In this document: positions 35,945 through 48,880 of the stretch, one piece after another
Layout of the letters: the number at the start of each line of letters is the position of its first letter
Numbering within the stretch: position 1 is the stretch's first letter
NCBI GenBank assembly: GCA_963556145.1
Contig: OY744470.1
Coordinates: forward strand, 3,348,001 to 3,412,000
DNA: 64,000 nt
DNA from: Hygrocybe punicea
Taxonomy: Eukaryota; Basidiomycota; Agaricomycetes; Agaricales; Hygrophoraceae
Direction: 5' to 3'
Position numbers and translations under genes: made by a program
The notes under the pieces: generated by a model
The model's input: the letters and a program-made list of their open reading frames with translations, nothing else
The model's database searches: none
Told to the model about the DNA's origin: nothing

Positions 35945-36195
35945 GAGTCGGTGTTCTTATTCCTACACCGATCCCATCTTTGGGAAGTGCATAACGTCAT
36001 ACGCAAATCCTTCTTAGAGAAGTGGATTCATCAGCCTTGTAACCTCATTAGAGTGTACTAGTATCTGTTAGAGTAATTTTGTTATGTTACATCTCTCTAC
36101 TGTAACTTTATTGTTATCACTTCTCTCGCGGAGCCTAATTAAGGCGAGTCTGTTGCAGTCACTCCTCGCGCGCAGTGAGCGCCAATATTAAATTC

Positions 36196-37789
36196 ATGCT
36201 TCTCATGTGCGATGGTCCAAGGATGCTCTTTCAAATCGTGTGCATTCTGTTGGTCGTCACCCGAGCTTTTGCTGACGATGTGACCGTCTACATGAATGAC
36301 TCAAGACTGGTCACATTTCCACCAAACCTGTAAGCGGCTGGGCCAGGATCACTGGTCACCCTGATGTTGCGAGTTAACACGATGTTTCAGCTGGAGTAAC
36401 CCTGACATATACACGTTCCCACTCTGTGGCGACCTTCGTTTCCTGAACGGAACCGGTCAAAACGTATCTCTCTCATTCACAGGTAAGTGCAAACCTTGTC
36501 ATTGGGAGCCAACGAAAATCGAGTATTCGACTCTTCTTCCAGGCGTCAGCGTCACTGTCAATTTATTTCCTTTCATTGATGGCTCAGTTGCGCAGATTGC
36601 CATCGACGGCATAATTGTCACCCACGTCGACACCTACAATCTTTCAGGAATCGGAGCCACAGGGTACAATTGCACGTCGATCCCTTGGACCTCGGATGTC
36701 CTCTCCCTCGGACAGCATACGATTACCGTCGCCGAGCTCGATCCGAATCCTGCCATCTCAATTGGTTTCGTGACTATGCTTAGTTTCGTGTGTGTGTCTT
36801 ATTGTTTCTCGGGGGGGATCGGAAACATTGTTTTAATCCTTTTCAGGTACTCCACTGGTACGAATGTTTCAAGCACAGCGCACGCCGGGCCTTCTTCTAG
36901 TGCAAGCACGAGCAGACACAAGTCGCCGGGGATTGGAGCCATTGTTGGCCCTGTGGTAGGCGGTACCATTGTCCTGCTTGTCGCTTTAGTGGCATCATGG
37001 TTAGTTTGTCGACGACGGAGACCCCGTTCACCAACGCCGACACATGGCGTATTTGATCACGATATCTTGAATACGGCCGGGAGGCCTGGATTCCCGCACA
37101 CCATCTTCCCACCACCACCAACTAGAGTCCTCGAATCTGAAATGTCTGCTTTCCGAGATGCACCATCTCCCGATACAGAGCAACGTAGTCAAAAGCAATA
37201 TGGCACCATACCCAACGTGCCTTCGAATCCCCAACTGAAACTCCAATCCACCTCACCCCCACCTACCAGGAAAACAGAACCAGCCGATAACCCCAAACTC
37301 CAATTTTTGGCTACCCCCTCCTCATCGAAGCTCTCCCAATCCAGACTATCCCAACCCTCACCGCACGCTGCCAACACTATCCACCCTGCGCTCACATCTC
37401 ACCCGACATCCACCTTCGGCGCCGTTCCATCCAATCTGCTGTACTCCCCAAATCAACTGATCCTGTTGAAGAAACTCTCAGATTCGGGCACGGACGGCTC
37501 GATCACCACTGCGGTGGCTAGGAGCATGACCAGACGTAGCCAGGGAAGCGGTTTGAGCCCCGGCTCCGGCGCTGCAGGCGAGGCCGCCGAACTTGGGGCG
37601 ACTGATTTGGACCTCTTGCAAGGACTGGCGGATTCCGGTGCAGATGATTCTGTTATCAGAGGGGTCGTCGAGAGTATGTCCGGAAGGGGTGCGAGTCCGG
37701 CGGGGGCGGCTGGATCTGTGGACTCGGACCGACTGCTGCCTCGTACCGGGGAGGATCTACCCCCTGGCTATTATTTCATGGGTACTTGA
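36196..37789 (+). CDS. Single-pass membrane protein, secreted N-terminal domain
   Basis: Four exons, 36196-36329, 36391-36482, 36543-36789 and 36847-37789, total 1416 nt (471 residues). The last intron is the least certain, because the frame also stays open through it. Signal peptide MLF..VCILLVVTRAFA (start at 36196). The extracellular part resembles the beta-sandwich ectodomains common in basidiomycete surface proteins, with N-glycosylation sites (NGTG, NVSL, NLSG, NCTS). It is followed by a Ser/Thr stalk, a transmembrane helix (IVGPVVGGTIVLLVALVASW, about 36930-37000) with RRRRPR stop-transfer, and a long Pro/Ser-rich cytoplasmic tail. The tail has two similar segments (LLKKLSDSGTDGSITTAV and LLQGLADSGADDSVIRGV). 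Function unknown; possibly a wall or membrane sensor. Confidence 0.75.
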
Positions 37790-38290
37790 GGACAAAACTG
37801 TCGTGTTTTTGTGTTTTCACAGTCTCGTACGGTCTCACCCGACGTGTAGTCCTATGGTTATGAACACTTTTCGTTGGCATCGTGTATAATGTCTAAAGCA
37901 TCTGTATCCAACTATATACAGAAATGATCTAATGAGTAATGACGGATAAGCGACAGTGAAGGAATTGAAGCTTCTGAGGCAACCTTCCGATGCAGGCTGC
38001 AACTGGGAGCACTGTGTTGTTGCCCTCGTCACCTCCCGAATCCAAGATGGTCACCGTTTGGTGAAACACACCCAAGTCCAAATGACTCGATATGGTTTAT
38101 CAATAAAAGCGAAGGACGACGACGACCAGACATCGAACTGTACAGTGGCAATAGTTTGTAGCAGATGAATGAATTTCAGACCGACAACTAAATTGCATCG
38201 ATGCTTAAGGCATGATGGTCCACCGCAACCCCCCCGCCCATTAACCACGCACTAACTTCTTTCAACAAATACCGCCGACACCTACGTTCG
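37790..38290. other. Convergent 3' intergenic region
   Basis: Between the membrane-protein stop (plus) and the lyase stop (minus). Holds the two 3' UTRs; no other feature seen. Confidence 0.6.
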
Positions 38291-39814
38291 TCATACAATA
38301 CGGAAAGCGGATCCGCCCGCTCGCGCATCGAAGCTAATGGCTTCACTCAATCCTATTGACTAGTCAGAAAGAGCTTTCGAATAGTGTTTGTGAATTGGTG
38401 CACCCACCCATAACTTCAAAGAAGGCTTTGGGGTCCATGCCATTAGCGGATGAGAAGTCGGTGCCAGTTTTCTTGAGCGAATGCATGGCAGCACGGATTC
38501 CGTGTACGGCTGCGACACAAGATACCAACGAGAAAACTAAAAATCGAGACAGTTAGTATAACCGATAAAGGCACTGTCGGAAGAAAAAGTACTAACTAAT
38601 GACTTTGGCACCCATTTGCTCTGCTTCCTGACAAGTAAATGAAGGAGTGAGCCCTCCGGAGATGACATTCACTAGCACCTAAACAATATATTCAACACAA
38701 GGGTGAAATTTTAATCATCAGCGAGTGAACTGACGGGCTTGGGCGCTAGTGTAGCGACGGTAGACTCCAGGAGCTCTTTTGTTTTGACACCTTCGATGAA
38801 ACAAACATCTGCGCCAGCGTCTGCAGCAAGCTTGAGCCGGATAATCGCCTCTTCCATCCCTAACACTTGCGCCGAGTCCGTTCTGCCGATAATGACCTAA
38901 CGGAAGCATCGTCAAAGCACGCTTAAAAATACAAAAAAAAACCAGACTAGGCTGATTGATGCTCACAAAGTCAGATTCCCCAGGTATTGAATCCCGAGCA
39001 ACGACAGCGGCACGTATGCGAGTTACGAACTCTTCACGAGATACAACCTGTTTGCCGAGTAGGTGACCACAGCGTTTCGTTTGTACTTGGTCCTCGATAT
39101 GGAGAGCAGCTACTCCGGCGCGAGCGTACTGGGTGACTGTACGTGCAACCATGATGGGTCCGCCGAATCTACAGGATGAGACGTGGTATTAGATAGGGCC
39201 CGCTTAAGGGACCAACGTTGGAAACCTACCCTGTGTCTGCATCTGCAATGACAGGCATGGTCGGATCAAGACTGCAGACCATTTGTGCACTCTGTTGATA
39301 CAAATCAGGTGCGAGTTTACGGAGTTTAGAATGGAATTACCTGGACAAAGTCGTTCAAGGTCGCCATTGCCAGGTCAGGTTGACCCAGGCGAGAGGCGGT
39401 TGTAGCAGCGCCGCTATTCAGAAACGGATCAAGGATCAACTCACCGTGAATAAGAAACGAAAAACTAACCTCTGGTACAAGCAGTTGAAGCCAGCTTCTA
39501 GTGCACACCTTGCACTAATGCCATCACATATTCCGGGTGCAACCTGTCGGCCACGGGTTGGAACATATTTACATTCGTGGATGGGTCAGGCTTACAACGA
39601 TACCAGGTCGTGCGAGCATTTGGCGCAGCCGAGTTGCAGGATTCCATGAGAGGGGACCCTCTAGATAGTTCTTGGGGTCCAGACGAGCGTTATAGTAAAC
39701 GTCAGGGTCATGAGTTGTTTCTTCATTGACTCCTACGACTACAGGCTGAGTGGAACCAGACGGAATCTCCCTGGCGGGAATTGCGGAGCTTTTATAAAAA
39801 TCTAGACCAGGCAT
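38291..39814 (-). CDS. Isocitrate lyase/PEP mutase superfamily lyase
   Basis: Member of the ICL/PEP-mutase superfamily (C-C or P-C bond lyases acting on 2-hydroxy or phosphonoacids; fungal relatives include oxaloacetate hydrolase and methylisocitrate-lyase-like enzymes). Nine exons with GT-AG introns of 49-70 bp total 1056 nt (351 residues). Motifs: VAPGICDGISARCALEAGF, SGAATTASRLGQPDLA, MPVIADADTGFGG (Mg-binding Asp), ALHIEDQVQTKRCGH (KRCGH active-site loop), VIIGRTDSAQVLGMEEAI, GADVCFIEG, LVNVISGGLTP, ending EAISFDARAGGSAFRIV. The start is MPGLDFYK at 39814. The frame stays open upstream to 40045, so a longer N-terminus is possible. The KRCGH motif argues for a C-C lyase; the exact substrate cannot be told. 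Confidence 0.92.
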
Positions 39815-41389
39815 CGGGCGTTCGATGTAAGAAAGTGGATTGAGGATTGAGGATAGGGGAGTCGAGGACGAGGGTAAATGACCAGGAGAACATGACGGGG
39901 TATTTATACTCGAGAGACACGATTCTCCAGACGGCCCGGTGATATCTGTAAGGAGGGATGAAATACCTTTTTGCCCAGTACGCGCCAAGCGCCAAGTCAG
40001 AGGAATGTGTGGAATCGTGTCTGCGTCAAAGTGCCAGGACAACAAGGTTTGCGCTAATGGAAAGGCTCTGTGCCAACAGAAGCGCCAAGTTGGACATCGA
40101 GGTTTGTGAATAGCGTTGTACGGAAGTTGAGTTAACTTTTCAAATCAAAACGATTGCTCCGATGTGGCTGCACCAGGGGGGATGAGAGATGGCGTAAGAA
40201 AATCGGTCGTAGGGATGACCCGGAAGGATAATCAGGTGGTTGATAAAAGCATTTTTCGAAGCGATAATGTCAGTGACCAGCAGAGTTTAGTTGTTCGATT
40301 TCAACATTAGGCAATTAGAGATCCAATTCAGGATCGTTGGCCAAGAGAAAGAGAGTCATCGTGGGCTATAATAGGCCAAAAGACGTACTAGCTTGGACAG
40401 ATAGCAGGGAGCCCAAGAATCGGGATAGACTCGAATCGTTGTAAGTGAGGTAAGAAGATTGACATGCTCTAGATCCCTTGAACCACGGGCGCCGTCTTCT
40501 GTTGTTTATATAGAGAAATGTCGGTGATTGTGGTTCGAATTCGGGGGCAAAGGTGGCACAGTAGAATGGCGGCAATGCAATTTTGAAGGTCAAGGACGGG
40601 TCAGAGGGAGTTGACTATGCTCGGCTTGAGCGCAAAATCTTCCGGATAGGTTGCAGTGTTACCAAAGAAGCACACTGGATTCGGGGCGCTGTACTTTGCA
40701 ACCTGAGAACAAGGACAGTTCTGATTTTTACCGCGATCCGGGATACCAGTTGTCGCAGTAGTGGCAGTTGTTTAGCAGGTTTGGGGTCAACAACAGACCT
40801 CATTCTTCGAGCAACAACGGCCACGCCGTTGTTTCAAACCATTTTTTCCCCCTTGATGCGAACGTCTCTGATTTTTGACCACGCCCTCAAGAATTAAGAG
40901 TCTGCTGGTCAGTTGTCGTTGAAATATTTGCACCGTACATCATGGATGGTCGTCGATTTCCATGAGAACGGTTCGTTACGGCATTGGCTTCTCTATTCTA
41001 GGTGAAAAGACAATACACTCCCATGTTCATTGGTACCAAGGACAGATCTGGTTGCTCGTCGCCGCACTTTTCTCGATGCAATCGTATCGTGCACTCCTCT
41101 GTGTATTCCTCATCCTCGTTTGGATTATTGAAACACCAGTAGCCATGACGATCGTTCACGGCTCCCGCACTCAATCGCGGAAGACGAAGTGGAAGTGTTC
41201 GGACTGACGGAATATGTTTAGAAGATTGGAAAGCGGGAAGTTTTTTACAGAGGCATAGTACGTGAAGCTTGAAGTCCGAAGACTTCGCATTCCAGGGAAC
41301 CGATCACTGCATAATAGCTTTTTGAAATGCAAGATTTCTTCATGGACCCATGTCTTTTGCAATCGGATTACTCTGGTAACATTTGCATT
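39815..41389. other. Intergenic, no supported gene
   Basis: Promoter region of the lyase gene on the left and 3' flank of PPM1 on the right. Short ORFs only, none with recognisable domains. Confidence 0.6.
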
Positions 41390-42848
41390 TCAGCTTTCGT
41401 CAATGTCACGAATATCACCGTTTGGTTTCAGCCCCCAATCACCCCAAGGTGCCTTGAGAGAGGCATCTCCTGTGAAGAAAAGCTTAACCCCCCACGTCAC
41501 AGCGTAGTGTTGTAAAACGAGCTCGAGCTCTTCTATCTCGTCAAGCATCTCGAGCCTAGATATCCTGGGAAACGGAAGCAGTCAGCAAGCTCACCGACAT
41601 CACCCCGAAAAGGATAGTCAATTGGATAAGTCGTGAACTGGCCGTAATACCAACCTCTCTAGCTCCGCGGGGTCGATGTAATGTCTCCGGAACTCTCGCA
41701 GTGTCAAAGCACTGGCGTTTGTAAACCCGTGATCAAGAAACCGTCCTGGAAGAGAAGACACGGAATGGTAAGGCTTGGCTCCCGGCAGAGAGACGTTCCG
41801 TGTCTTCAGCGGCGATTGGAGGGGATTGACGAGATAGGACGACGACAAAAATGGTCAATACCCAGTATAAATGAACACCAAAGAAGCTCAGATGGTACCT
41901 GAAGATTATTCAACATCACGCGTCCAAAGGCATCGCCAAGGCCGAACATCTCGTAAACAATTCCTCCCAACACCGCGCTTCCGCCATTGGTGGGCGTTCC
42001 CGCACACGAGTTGGCGCCAGAGAAGTAATCAACGAACCACTGAATGAGCGCAGAAGACTGGGCGGGCGACATATAGACAAGAACACATTCGAAGATTAAG
42101 AGAGTAGGGAGAGTGGTAGAGATAAGGGAGCACGGATTTGATGCGGATGCGGATGAGTCACAAGAGAGAAGGGTCGCCAGAGTCTCCTGAGGAGGAAGTC
42201 GAAGGTCCACAGGTAATAGATGGTAAACCGGAGAGTGTAGAGCAGTTCCCCCGTGAGCTTGAACATGCAAAGTACCAGATGACGGTCATGCACCCGCCGA
42301 GACAACCAATCACTCACACCAAGTCAAATCCTCAGAACGTCCCAATACCGCGCTCAGTTCCTGACTCTTTCGAATGGCCATGGCCTTCTTGCTGGTGATC
42401 TCGGGAAAATCAAGTTCCACATATCTTGCCAGTCGGTCCTTCAATGGACTCGTCTAGCTACGACTCTGTATTAAACCGAGGTCATCTGTACGACATGAAC
42501 CGAAAGGCTCACGGCAATCTTCCAAAATCTAGTATCGCTACCGGCACCCAAGCTGACAATTTGGCAGGGCTTCCCTTCAGACTCGGACAGCAATAACCAT
42601 CGATGAACCAGGTTATCAATGGCGGTCGATCGTACAAAAGTGCCGATATTGATCAAGGGCGGTCTGGGAGGTTGCAGATGGGCTCGAGGCACCAAATGTT
42701 TGATATATGGGTCTTGCAGATATTGCTTTTGAACGGCTGACAGCCTGGCAGCAGCGGCATCTGAGTCCGTCAAACGAATTGGGGCATCAGCATCGGAATG
42801 AGATAGTGGCGGCGGAAACATAATATCGCGTGGCGACCAGGTTGCCAT
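41390..42848 (-). CDS. PPM1: Leucine carboxyl methyltransferase 1 (PP2A)
   Basis: SAM-dependent enzyme that methylates the C-terminal leucine carboxyl of the PP2A catalytic subunit, controlling assembly of the phosphatase with its B subunits. Five exons, 42848-42513, 42453-42318, 42257-41899, 41803-41655 and 41564-41390, total 1155 nt (384 residues), somewhat longer than yeast Ppm1. Motifs: QKQYLQDPYIKHLVP, RSTAIDNLVHRWLL, IVSLGAGSDTRFW (SAM motif I), YVELDFPEITSKKA (binding Asp/Glu region), TLLIFECVLVYMSPAQS, GRFLDHGFTNASALTLREF, IDPAELER, EELELVLQHYAVTWG. Start codon at 42848 gives MATWSPRD. Introns are 59-95 bp. Nothing abnormal. Confidence 0.95.
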
Positions 42849-44073
42849 GTTCGTCGTTCTACACAGCGATGACACCCTGCAGGCAACATTTATAAAGCGA
42901 TCAATCGGTCCCAAACTCCTTGAAATTCCTTTAAACGAAAGCGCAAAGCTGCGGGTTCCAAGGCAGGACCTAATCCGACGACAACCTCCATTTATATGCT
43001 GCATGGACCTCCATTCGTCTTGTACCTCGTCGTGGAGGTACCTAATGATTCCGTTCGTCACTTAACTTGGGAAAGAAAATGGACCTATCAGACCCATTTC
43101 GGACCCTTTCTCGCAAAACTTTCGTAACAGGGGATAAGCACTGGAACCGAGAGCTACCTCGCCCTGAAGATATACTTAGTATCATCGTTCGGCGCTACAT
43201 TCGTATGAATTTCAACAGGCACGATGGAAGTCCTGGTGAGTTTTCTATTACATAGCCATGGCTCACCTTGGGTGTTTCACTCTCCTTTACTTGGTTACTA
43301 GAATCGCAAAGGCGAGCAAGTCATTAAGCAGAAGCTACACTATCCGTTACATATTCTCATACATTCTATGTGTGTACCTGACCTCCTACAAAAATGTGCA
43401 TTTTGCATCCAGTTAAACAGTCCCTTTTTCATTCCACTACAATCTCGAAATGGGACGTTCAAATTGTAGCTGCTGCTGCCGACTCACCGAAGAGGTCCGC
43501 AAAATCAGTAACAACGAGCTCAGTATCCGAGCAGTGGGCTCTCTAGGGGGTTCACCTCGTGCCATGCCTGACCCCTCAATTCGGCCCCGACTCTCCAAAC
43601 TATAGAGGTGAAGAGCTGCTCCTCGGACCTTATACAATCGTAACGGAATGAACTGAAAGTTTGTGAGTTCCACCATCGTGCAGTCGTTCAAGGGTGTTGT
43701 TCTACTGGAGGGCAGTGAATCACGACCTTCCTTTTACATCATCCCAATACTTATCGTACCTTTGTGAATAGATGAAGGCGGAGTTGAGTATCGTATGTCG
43801 GATATGCAACCCTAGAGTTTTTATCCGCCGGTCTGAACTTGACTATTTGTGTGCAATTCACGCCTAACATGATTTTGCTTGCAAGCCTTCCGGTACCTGG
43901 TAACCCTTCTCACATCTCTGTGGCGTGAGTTTTCATTTTCCCGTTCGTATGCATATGGCTAAGACTGGTTTTTGACAGAGCTATCAATAGCATTTCGCAA
44001 GCTTAAGACAAAGCGAGGTTCGAGTGTGACATAAGAAATGTATGAGTGTTGTTATTGGACAAAATTACAAGCA
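42849..44073. other. No supported gene
   Basis: PPM1 promoter and intergenic sequence. Short ORFs at 43067-43255 and 43691-43437 lack any recognisable domain. Confidence 0.5.
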
Positions 44074-44808
44074 TACCGTCATCCATGACCATTTGGGACG
44101 GCCAAATCTTATTCGGTCTCGGAATAAATATTTGGCAGTATTGTACCAAAACTTAGTAGACAGATTATGTTTTTAGTATCTAAACTTGGATTTCATACCA
44201 TTTTGTAGCTAATTGGGCTGAGGATGGTCCATATCGTGCAGGATCAGTGACAAATCTTCTTATCAGTGCAACCATGGCCATTTGGGACGTGACCCAATCA
44301 CGCCGGGTATGATGTACCGGTTATCTAATCTTCCAGATTGATGAGAGAGATTTTGGATTGGGAAGTTTGTGTTGATAGATGTGCATTGCCCTTTGCATCC
44401 AGGTTTCTTGAGTTCAGCTGATTTTCTCTTTGTGATGTGACTGAGTGATCAAAGTCAAAATCGATGAAAAGGCTCCTCCTGTCCCAACAGGTGACTCTCT
44501 ACTCCCGAATACACCCCCACCAGTGCAGACATGATGAGAAGTTATGTATTGTACCCTAATTTGTCCAAGAAATATACACTGAGCAGTGAACAACTCGAAA
44601 CAAAATTCATATTTTTGGTACTAGATGAACTGATAAGAGCATGGGATAAGATCTACAAGCTGTCATTGCTTAAGCTCTTGGATATATACACCTGATATAT
44701 GCTAGATCGAGCTAACAAAAAGTCTGAGACCAATTGCTGCTTTGCCAACTCAATTTTATTAGATTTCCCAAATGGTCATGGCATCCCAAATGGTCATGGA
44801 TGACGGTA
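44074..44808. mobile_element. 735-bp inverted-repeat element (MITE-like)
   Basis: Perfect 25-bp inverted ends: TACCGTCATCCATGACCATT (first 20) at 44074 and its complement ending GGTCATGGATGACGGTA at 44808. The outermost TA on each side could be a TA target duplication with 23-bp repeats inside. The core CCATTTGGGA recurs at 44278 and, inverted, at 44766, as subterminal repeats. No coding capacity. Confidence 0.65.
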
Positions 44809-46816
44809 GGTGATAGAGTGCCCCCAGGCACCTGAACTAACACTTATGCACAGGAAATAATCTGTTTTCAACAGGTTTCACCTAACTGTGGGGTGATGCA
44901 TGGTGCTGCACAGTGCCGCATGTATTATCACTTTTGAATAACTTAGAACTCCCTTTACTTCCCAGTACTTCCTACTGATATGTGAATGTATGATATTCAG
45001 TGTGTTGTTGTGCAATCCAAAACTTCCTGATACTTCCCGAAACTTCTGATGTTATCTGTGCCTTGGTATGCAGTAGTGTGCTTCACAGTGAAGTTTAAAG
45101 CATTGATTCACACATCATTGCATGTGGGGACCACTTCTACCTGCTCTGTCAATGCATACCAGTTTGCACCCATTGGAAGTGAATCCACAGCATATAACAT
45201 AAACCTAGACATATGTCAGAGATGGAACCCCTTCAACCCAATAACAACGTCTGTGCATTTGAGATTTCAGTCTCCAAAGAGCAACACATAAACTGACATT
45301 GCTTTGTAGTGCTGGACATTGCTTGGGGGTGCCAGACAGGCACATTGCTATTTTACACAAAATATTTATGATTTTCAAAGTCCGTTTTGGAAGGGGGGCA
45401 CCGACCCCCTTCCCAGAAATCATGTTTATGATGGCGTTTTAGGCTGTCGGGGTATGAAAAAATTTCTGGGGTCTCTGCGGCATCCCTGCCATTAAGGTTT
45501 AGGAGTACAATTTATAGCTAGGATTTGGGATTTATGCTGTGGATTTGCCTCCATTTGCATCTTCCCTATGAAAATTATAATGAAGGTTTATTTGATAAAC
45601 TATTTCCTCCAATTCCAGTCACATCATCTTTGGTTCCTTCTTCTGAGTCGACATCTTTCCTCTCCACACTCACATTTCTTCCCCTTTTATTATAACCCCC
45701 CTCACAGTCCTTTCTTGTCACAATTTCCCCACATATCACCCACCTAATCAGTCTGATTTCCTGAATCTTGTCGTATCCCTTTGCCTGACTTCGTGTTAAG
45801 CCCCACACAGGGCCACACTCTTTCTCCATGTCTACCAATCTCCCTGAACGGGCCAAATGTTCCTGTTGTCAAGACTGTACCATGTATTGCCATATGGACA
45901 TGGACACCAGGACCATCTCAACAGTACATTCTGCTCAACTTGGTGGAAGGCCACTTCGCATCCAGACAAAATCAGGCTTGAGGACCCAGATGGCCAGAAA
46001 AAAATCCAGACAGAATCTGCTCAACTATCCAGACAACAGAGGATAGCTAGCATAAAACAATAAAACATGCCCATATATCTGGCTTTTTTGGTAGGCCATA
46101 TCACCAATGGGTGACTTTCCACAGCATAAATATAAGATAGAAAACATGTATTCAACTCAAAGTACCCTGATGTGCCTGGCCCTGGGTCTGTCAGGGTCTC
46201 AATTTAGATCGTAAACCTTACAAAATGTCCACCAAAGAATAAATTTGGTGGTAGGCACACCCATACCACCAAATCTGTCATTTAGAGTGTTTCGTATAAT
46301 AACCCATTTTATGACATAGCCATTGAGTCAGAACCATTCTCACATCTGAGTCATTTACACTACTCACAAGTACTCCATCTGTCTCACTGCTCACCAGTCA
46401 CCAGCTTCAAAACCTCCCAATATATATCCCATAACTACACTGCTAATGCAGAACTGTCTAGTCTCACAAACCAGTGCTGAAACTGCCCTGATGGTGCTTC
46501 CAAGTCAGCCTCATCTGCTCTACCAATACTGCTCTGCCCAATTTGAACTTCTTGGATTAACATGTCATTGGATGCATGGTCACCCAATTCCACCACACTT
46601 GCAGTGGACTTGATGACAATTCAGAGAAAAACAGGCAACTTTGTAGCTATGTTTTCTCTCTTCAACAAATGTCCTCATCCAAAGACTTTGAATTGTGGTA
46701 CCACTCATTCCTCCATCAATGATATTGACCCTGCCAGGTGCACAGACCCCCATCACAGAGCATTATATGGGTGCTTGATAGGTCAGCTGGACCTTAGGCA
46801 CAATTTGTATAAGAAC
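44809..46816. other. No supported gene
   Basis: AT-rich with scattered short ORFs. ACTTCC-type short repeats at 44950-45045. No domain or transposon end recognised. Confidence 0.45.
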
Positions 46817-47918
46817 TAGTGTTGCCATAGTCCAGTTTGGAACTGATCTGAACCTGGTTCAAACCCCAAACCTAACCCTAAGTTCAGTCTAAGTTCAGCA
46901 CTTTGGCTGAACTGAACCACAGGTCTGGTTGTGGGTTCCAGAAATTTCTGAATGGCTTGGAACTAGGTCCAAACTGTGAATTCATTCTATATAGATACTG
47001 AAACAATTAAATTTTCTGTTAATTTGTGTGTATGAAAATGTGGGAACTTAGATCATGTGATCTTCAGCATAGATGCAAAACATCGACTCAACAACATGAA
47101 CAGCAACACTCATCAAGAAACAATGGTAAGTGATCAAATAATTTTCACTTTACTGAAATTTCCTTCAACAGAGAAGCACAATGAGGATGGCCAGCAGCAG
47201 CAGCGGCAGCAGCAGCACCATCAATGCCCACACCCATGCCTGCCCATGCCCATGCCAACACCACCAACACCATGCCCATGCCCACACCATGCTCATGATA
47301 GGAACAAGGGACAGTAGTGAGAACAGGACACAGCAGGGAATGGTGTGCCCACCCCTGCTGCTAAGAAACATCATCTTTATTATATCTCATTTATTTATCT
47401 ATACACCCCCCACAGCTCCATGATGCCCATGAGCGTGGACATGGCAGCAGCCCCATGGCAACCCCAGCAGCCATGGCTGCAACAAAAACAGTGGTGGCAA
47501 CAACCACAGCAGCAGCATTGACAACCACAGCAGCAGCAGCAGCAGCAACAGCAACAGCAGCAGCAGCAGTGACAACAGCAATGGCAGCAGCAGCAACAAC
47601 AGTGCCAGCAGTGACACAGCACCAATGGCAGTGGTGGCCACTGCAGCTGCAGCAACAGTGGCAACATGGCAAAATGAAGGTCCCTCCATCCTCCCCACCC
47701 CTCCCCACTCCTTGCAACCCCAGGCCCATGTCAATTGATGTGGCACTGTGGCTTGCAAGGAAATTTGAGGGTGGAGGAGGACAGTTCACAGCCCAACCCG
47801 CATCCAGATGCAGACTGAACTGCACAGAACAGTCCCATGGGGTCCCAGTTCTAGTTCAGCAGAAGGGCCAAACTAAACTGAGGGTCCAGTTTTCAGTTCA
47901 GCTATGAACTCAACAGTT
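46817..47918. mobile_element. Non-autonomous hAT-like element (right end uncertain)
   Basis: Left end TAGTGTTGCCATAGTCCAGT, followed by GGTTC/GAACC-type subterminal motifs. The right side (to about 47918) has the complementary motifs (GGGTCCAGTTTTCAGTTCAG, then CTATGAAC...CAACAGT) but no clean end or target duplication. The interior phrase GGTGTGCCCACCCCTGCTGC (47340) and its surroundings match the element at 19309, so both derive from one family. Contains a CAG repeat tract. Confidence 0.6.
47513..47662 (+). repeat. CAG/CAA trinucleotide-rich tract
   Basis: Imperfect (CAG)n interrupted by CAA, ACA and ATGG. It would read as poly-Ala, poly-Gln or poly-Ser (plus), or poly-Cys/Leu (minus); the long ORFs over it are due to composition. 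Confidence 0.85.
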
Positions 47919-48663
47919 GACTGGATTTTGTTGATATCTTTTTCCCTCCTTCCTTTTCTTATGAGTATTCCTCTACTCACAATCCTTCGCTTATGCTACC
48001 ACCTCTGGCATTAGCTTCTGCCACTCCACACACACCTCTTTGCCCTCAAGAGGCCATGCATGACACTGATTTCCATGGCCCACATGACAGTTGGGCCCCA
48101 TATAGTCATGTCATTGGCATGGCCCTGGCACCAAGTCCCTTCCTGCCAGTAAGTAAATGTTTACTGGAATGTCTACTGAATGCTTGTACTCACCACTTCA
48201 TTACATCCCTTCAGCCACCATTGTACAGTTTTCCCCCAAGGCAGGAACCTTTGATATCACTCCCAGTAAGCACTGACAATGTTATGAGTTCTTTTAATTT
48301 ATTAAAAGACTCGTTCTTTATCAGACCTGGTTCAGTGAGGTTTCATAATTAATTAATTAATTAATGTTCATGCATCACCTATAGAGAAAAGTTTTTTGGG
48401 CAAGAGATATGATGCTACTTCTTATGCTGGAACATAACATAAAGTTGGGGCCATGTTTGGAGTGGCTTACATCAGCATCCAAATATGGGTTGCCTCAGAA
48501 AAGACAATGTACGTTCCAATTATATTTAAAATATTCATACTGGCCTCAATTGCTCATCAGAATCAGCTGACAATTGAACTGCTGACTAATATGACCATTT
48601 CGAGCAAGGTGTGACAGTCACATGTGATAAATCTAACCATATAAGGTAATTTTTGATATTATA
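47919..48663. other. No gene; half of an interrupted direct repeat
   Basis: 48608-48671 and 48898-48962 are diverged direct copies (GTGACAGT.ACATGTGA, TCTAACCATATAA). The foldback element sits at the end of the first copy. Confidence 0.5.
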
Positions 48664-48671
48664 TGCCAAAT

Positions 48672-48872
48672 TAGTGTTGCCTAAACTCAGCTGGTCAGAA
48701 AAAGCTGATCCTGGTCCTGATTCTTTGGTGCACAACCAGCTTTCTCACTGACTGGTATTTGGTAGCTATGGTCTATAGCTACCAAATACCAGTCAGTGAG
48801 AAAGCTGGTTGTGCACCAAAGAATCAGGACCAGGATCAGCTTTTTCTGACCAGCTGAGTTTAGGCAACACTA
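48672..48872. mobile_element. 201-bp hAT foldback, near-perfect palindrome
   Basis: Two 98-bp arms (48672-48769 and 48775-48872) around a 5-nt loop GGTCT. Outer ends are TAGTGTTGCC/GGCAACACTA. Perfect 8-bp target duplication TGCCAAAT at 48664-48671 and 48873-48880. The ends match the first ten bases of the element at 46817, so the same transposase probably moves both. Confidence 0.95.
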
Positions 48873-48880
48873 TGCCAAAT

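Noticed and set aside
36770..37789. Start of the membrane protein at 36770
   Set aside because: The frame continues upstream through two introns to a signal peptide at 36196, so 36770 is internal.
40583..41207. Plus-strand ORFs of 104 and 81 codons in the host island
   Set aside because: No domain, poor composition, and they lie in intergenic sequence between two well-modelled minus-strand genes.
47391..47825. Minus-strand ORFs of poly-Cys, poly-Leu and poly-Ala
   Set aside because: All come from the CAG/CTG tract in the hAT-like element.
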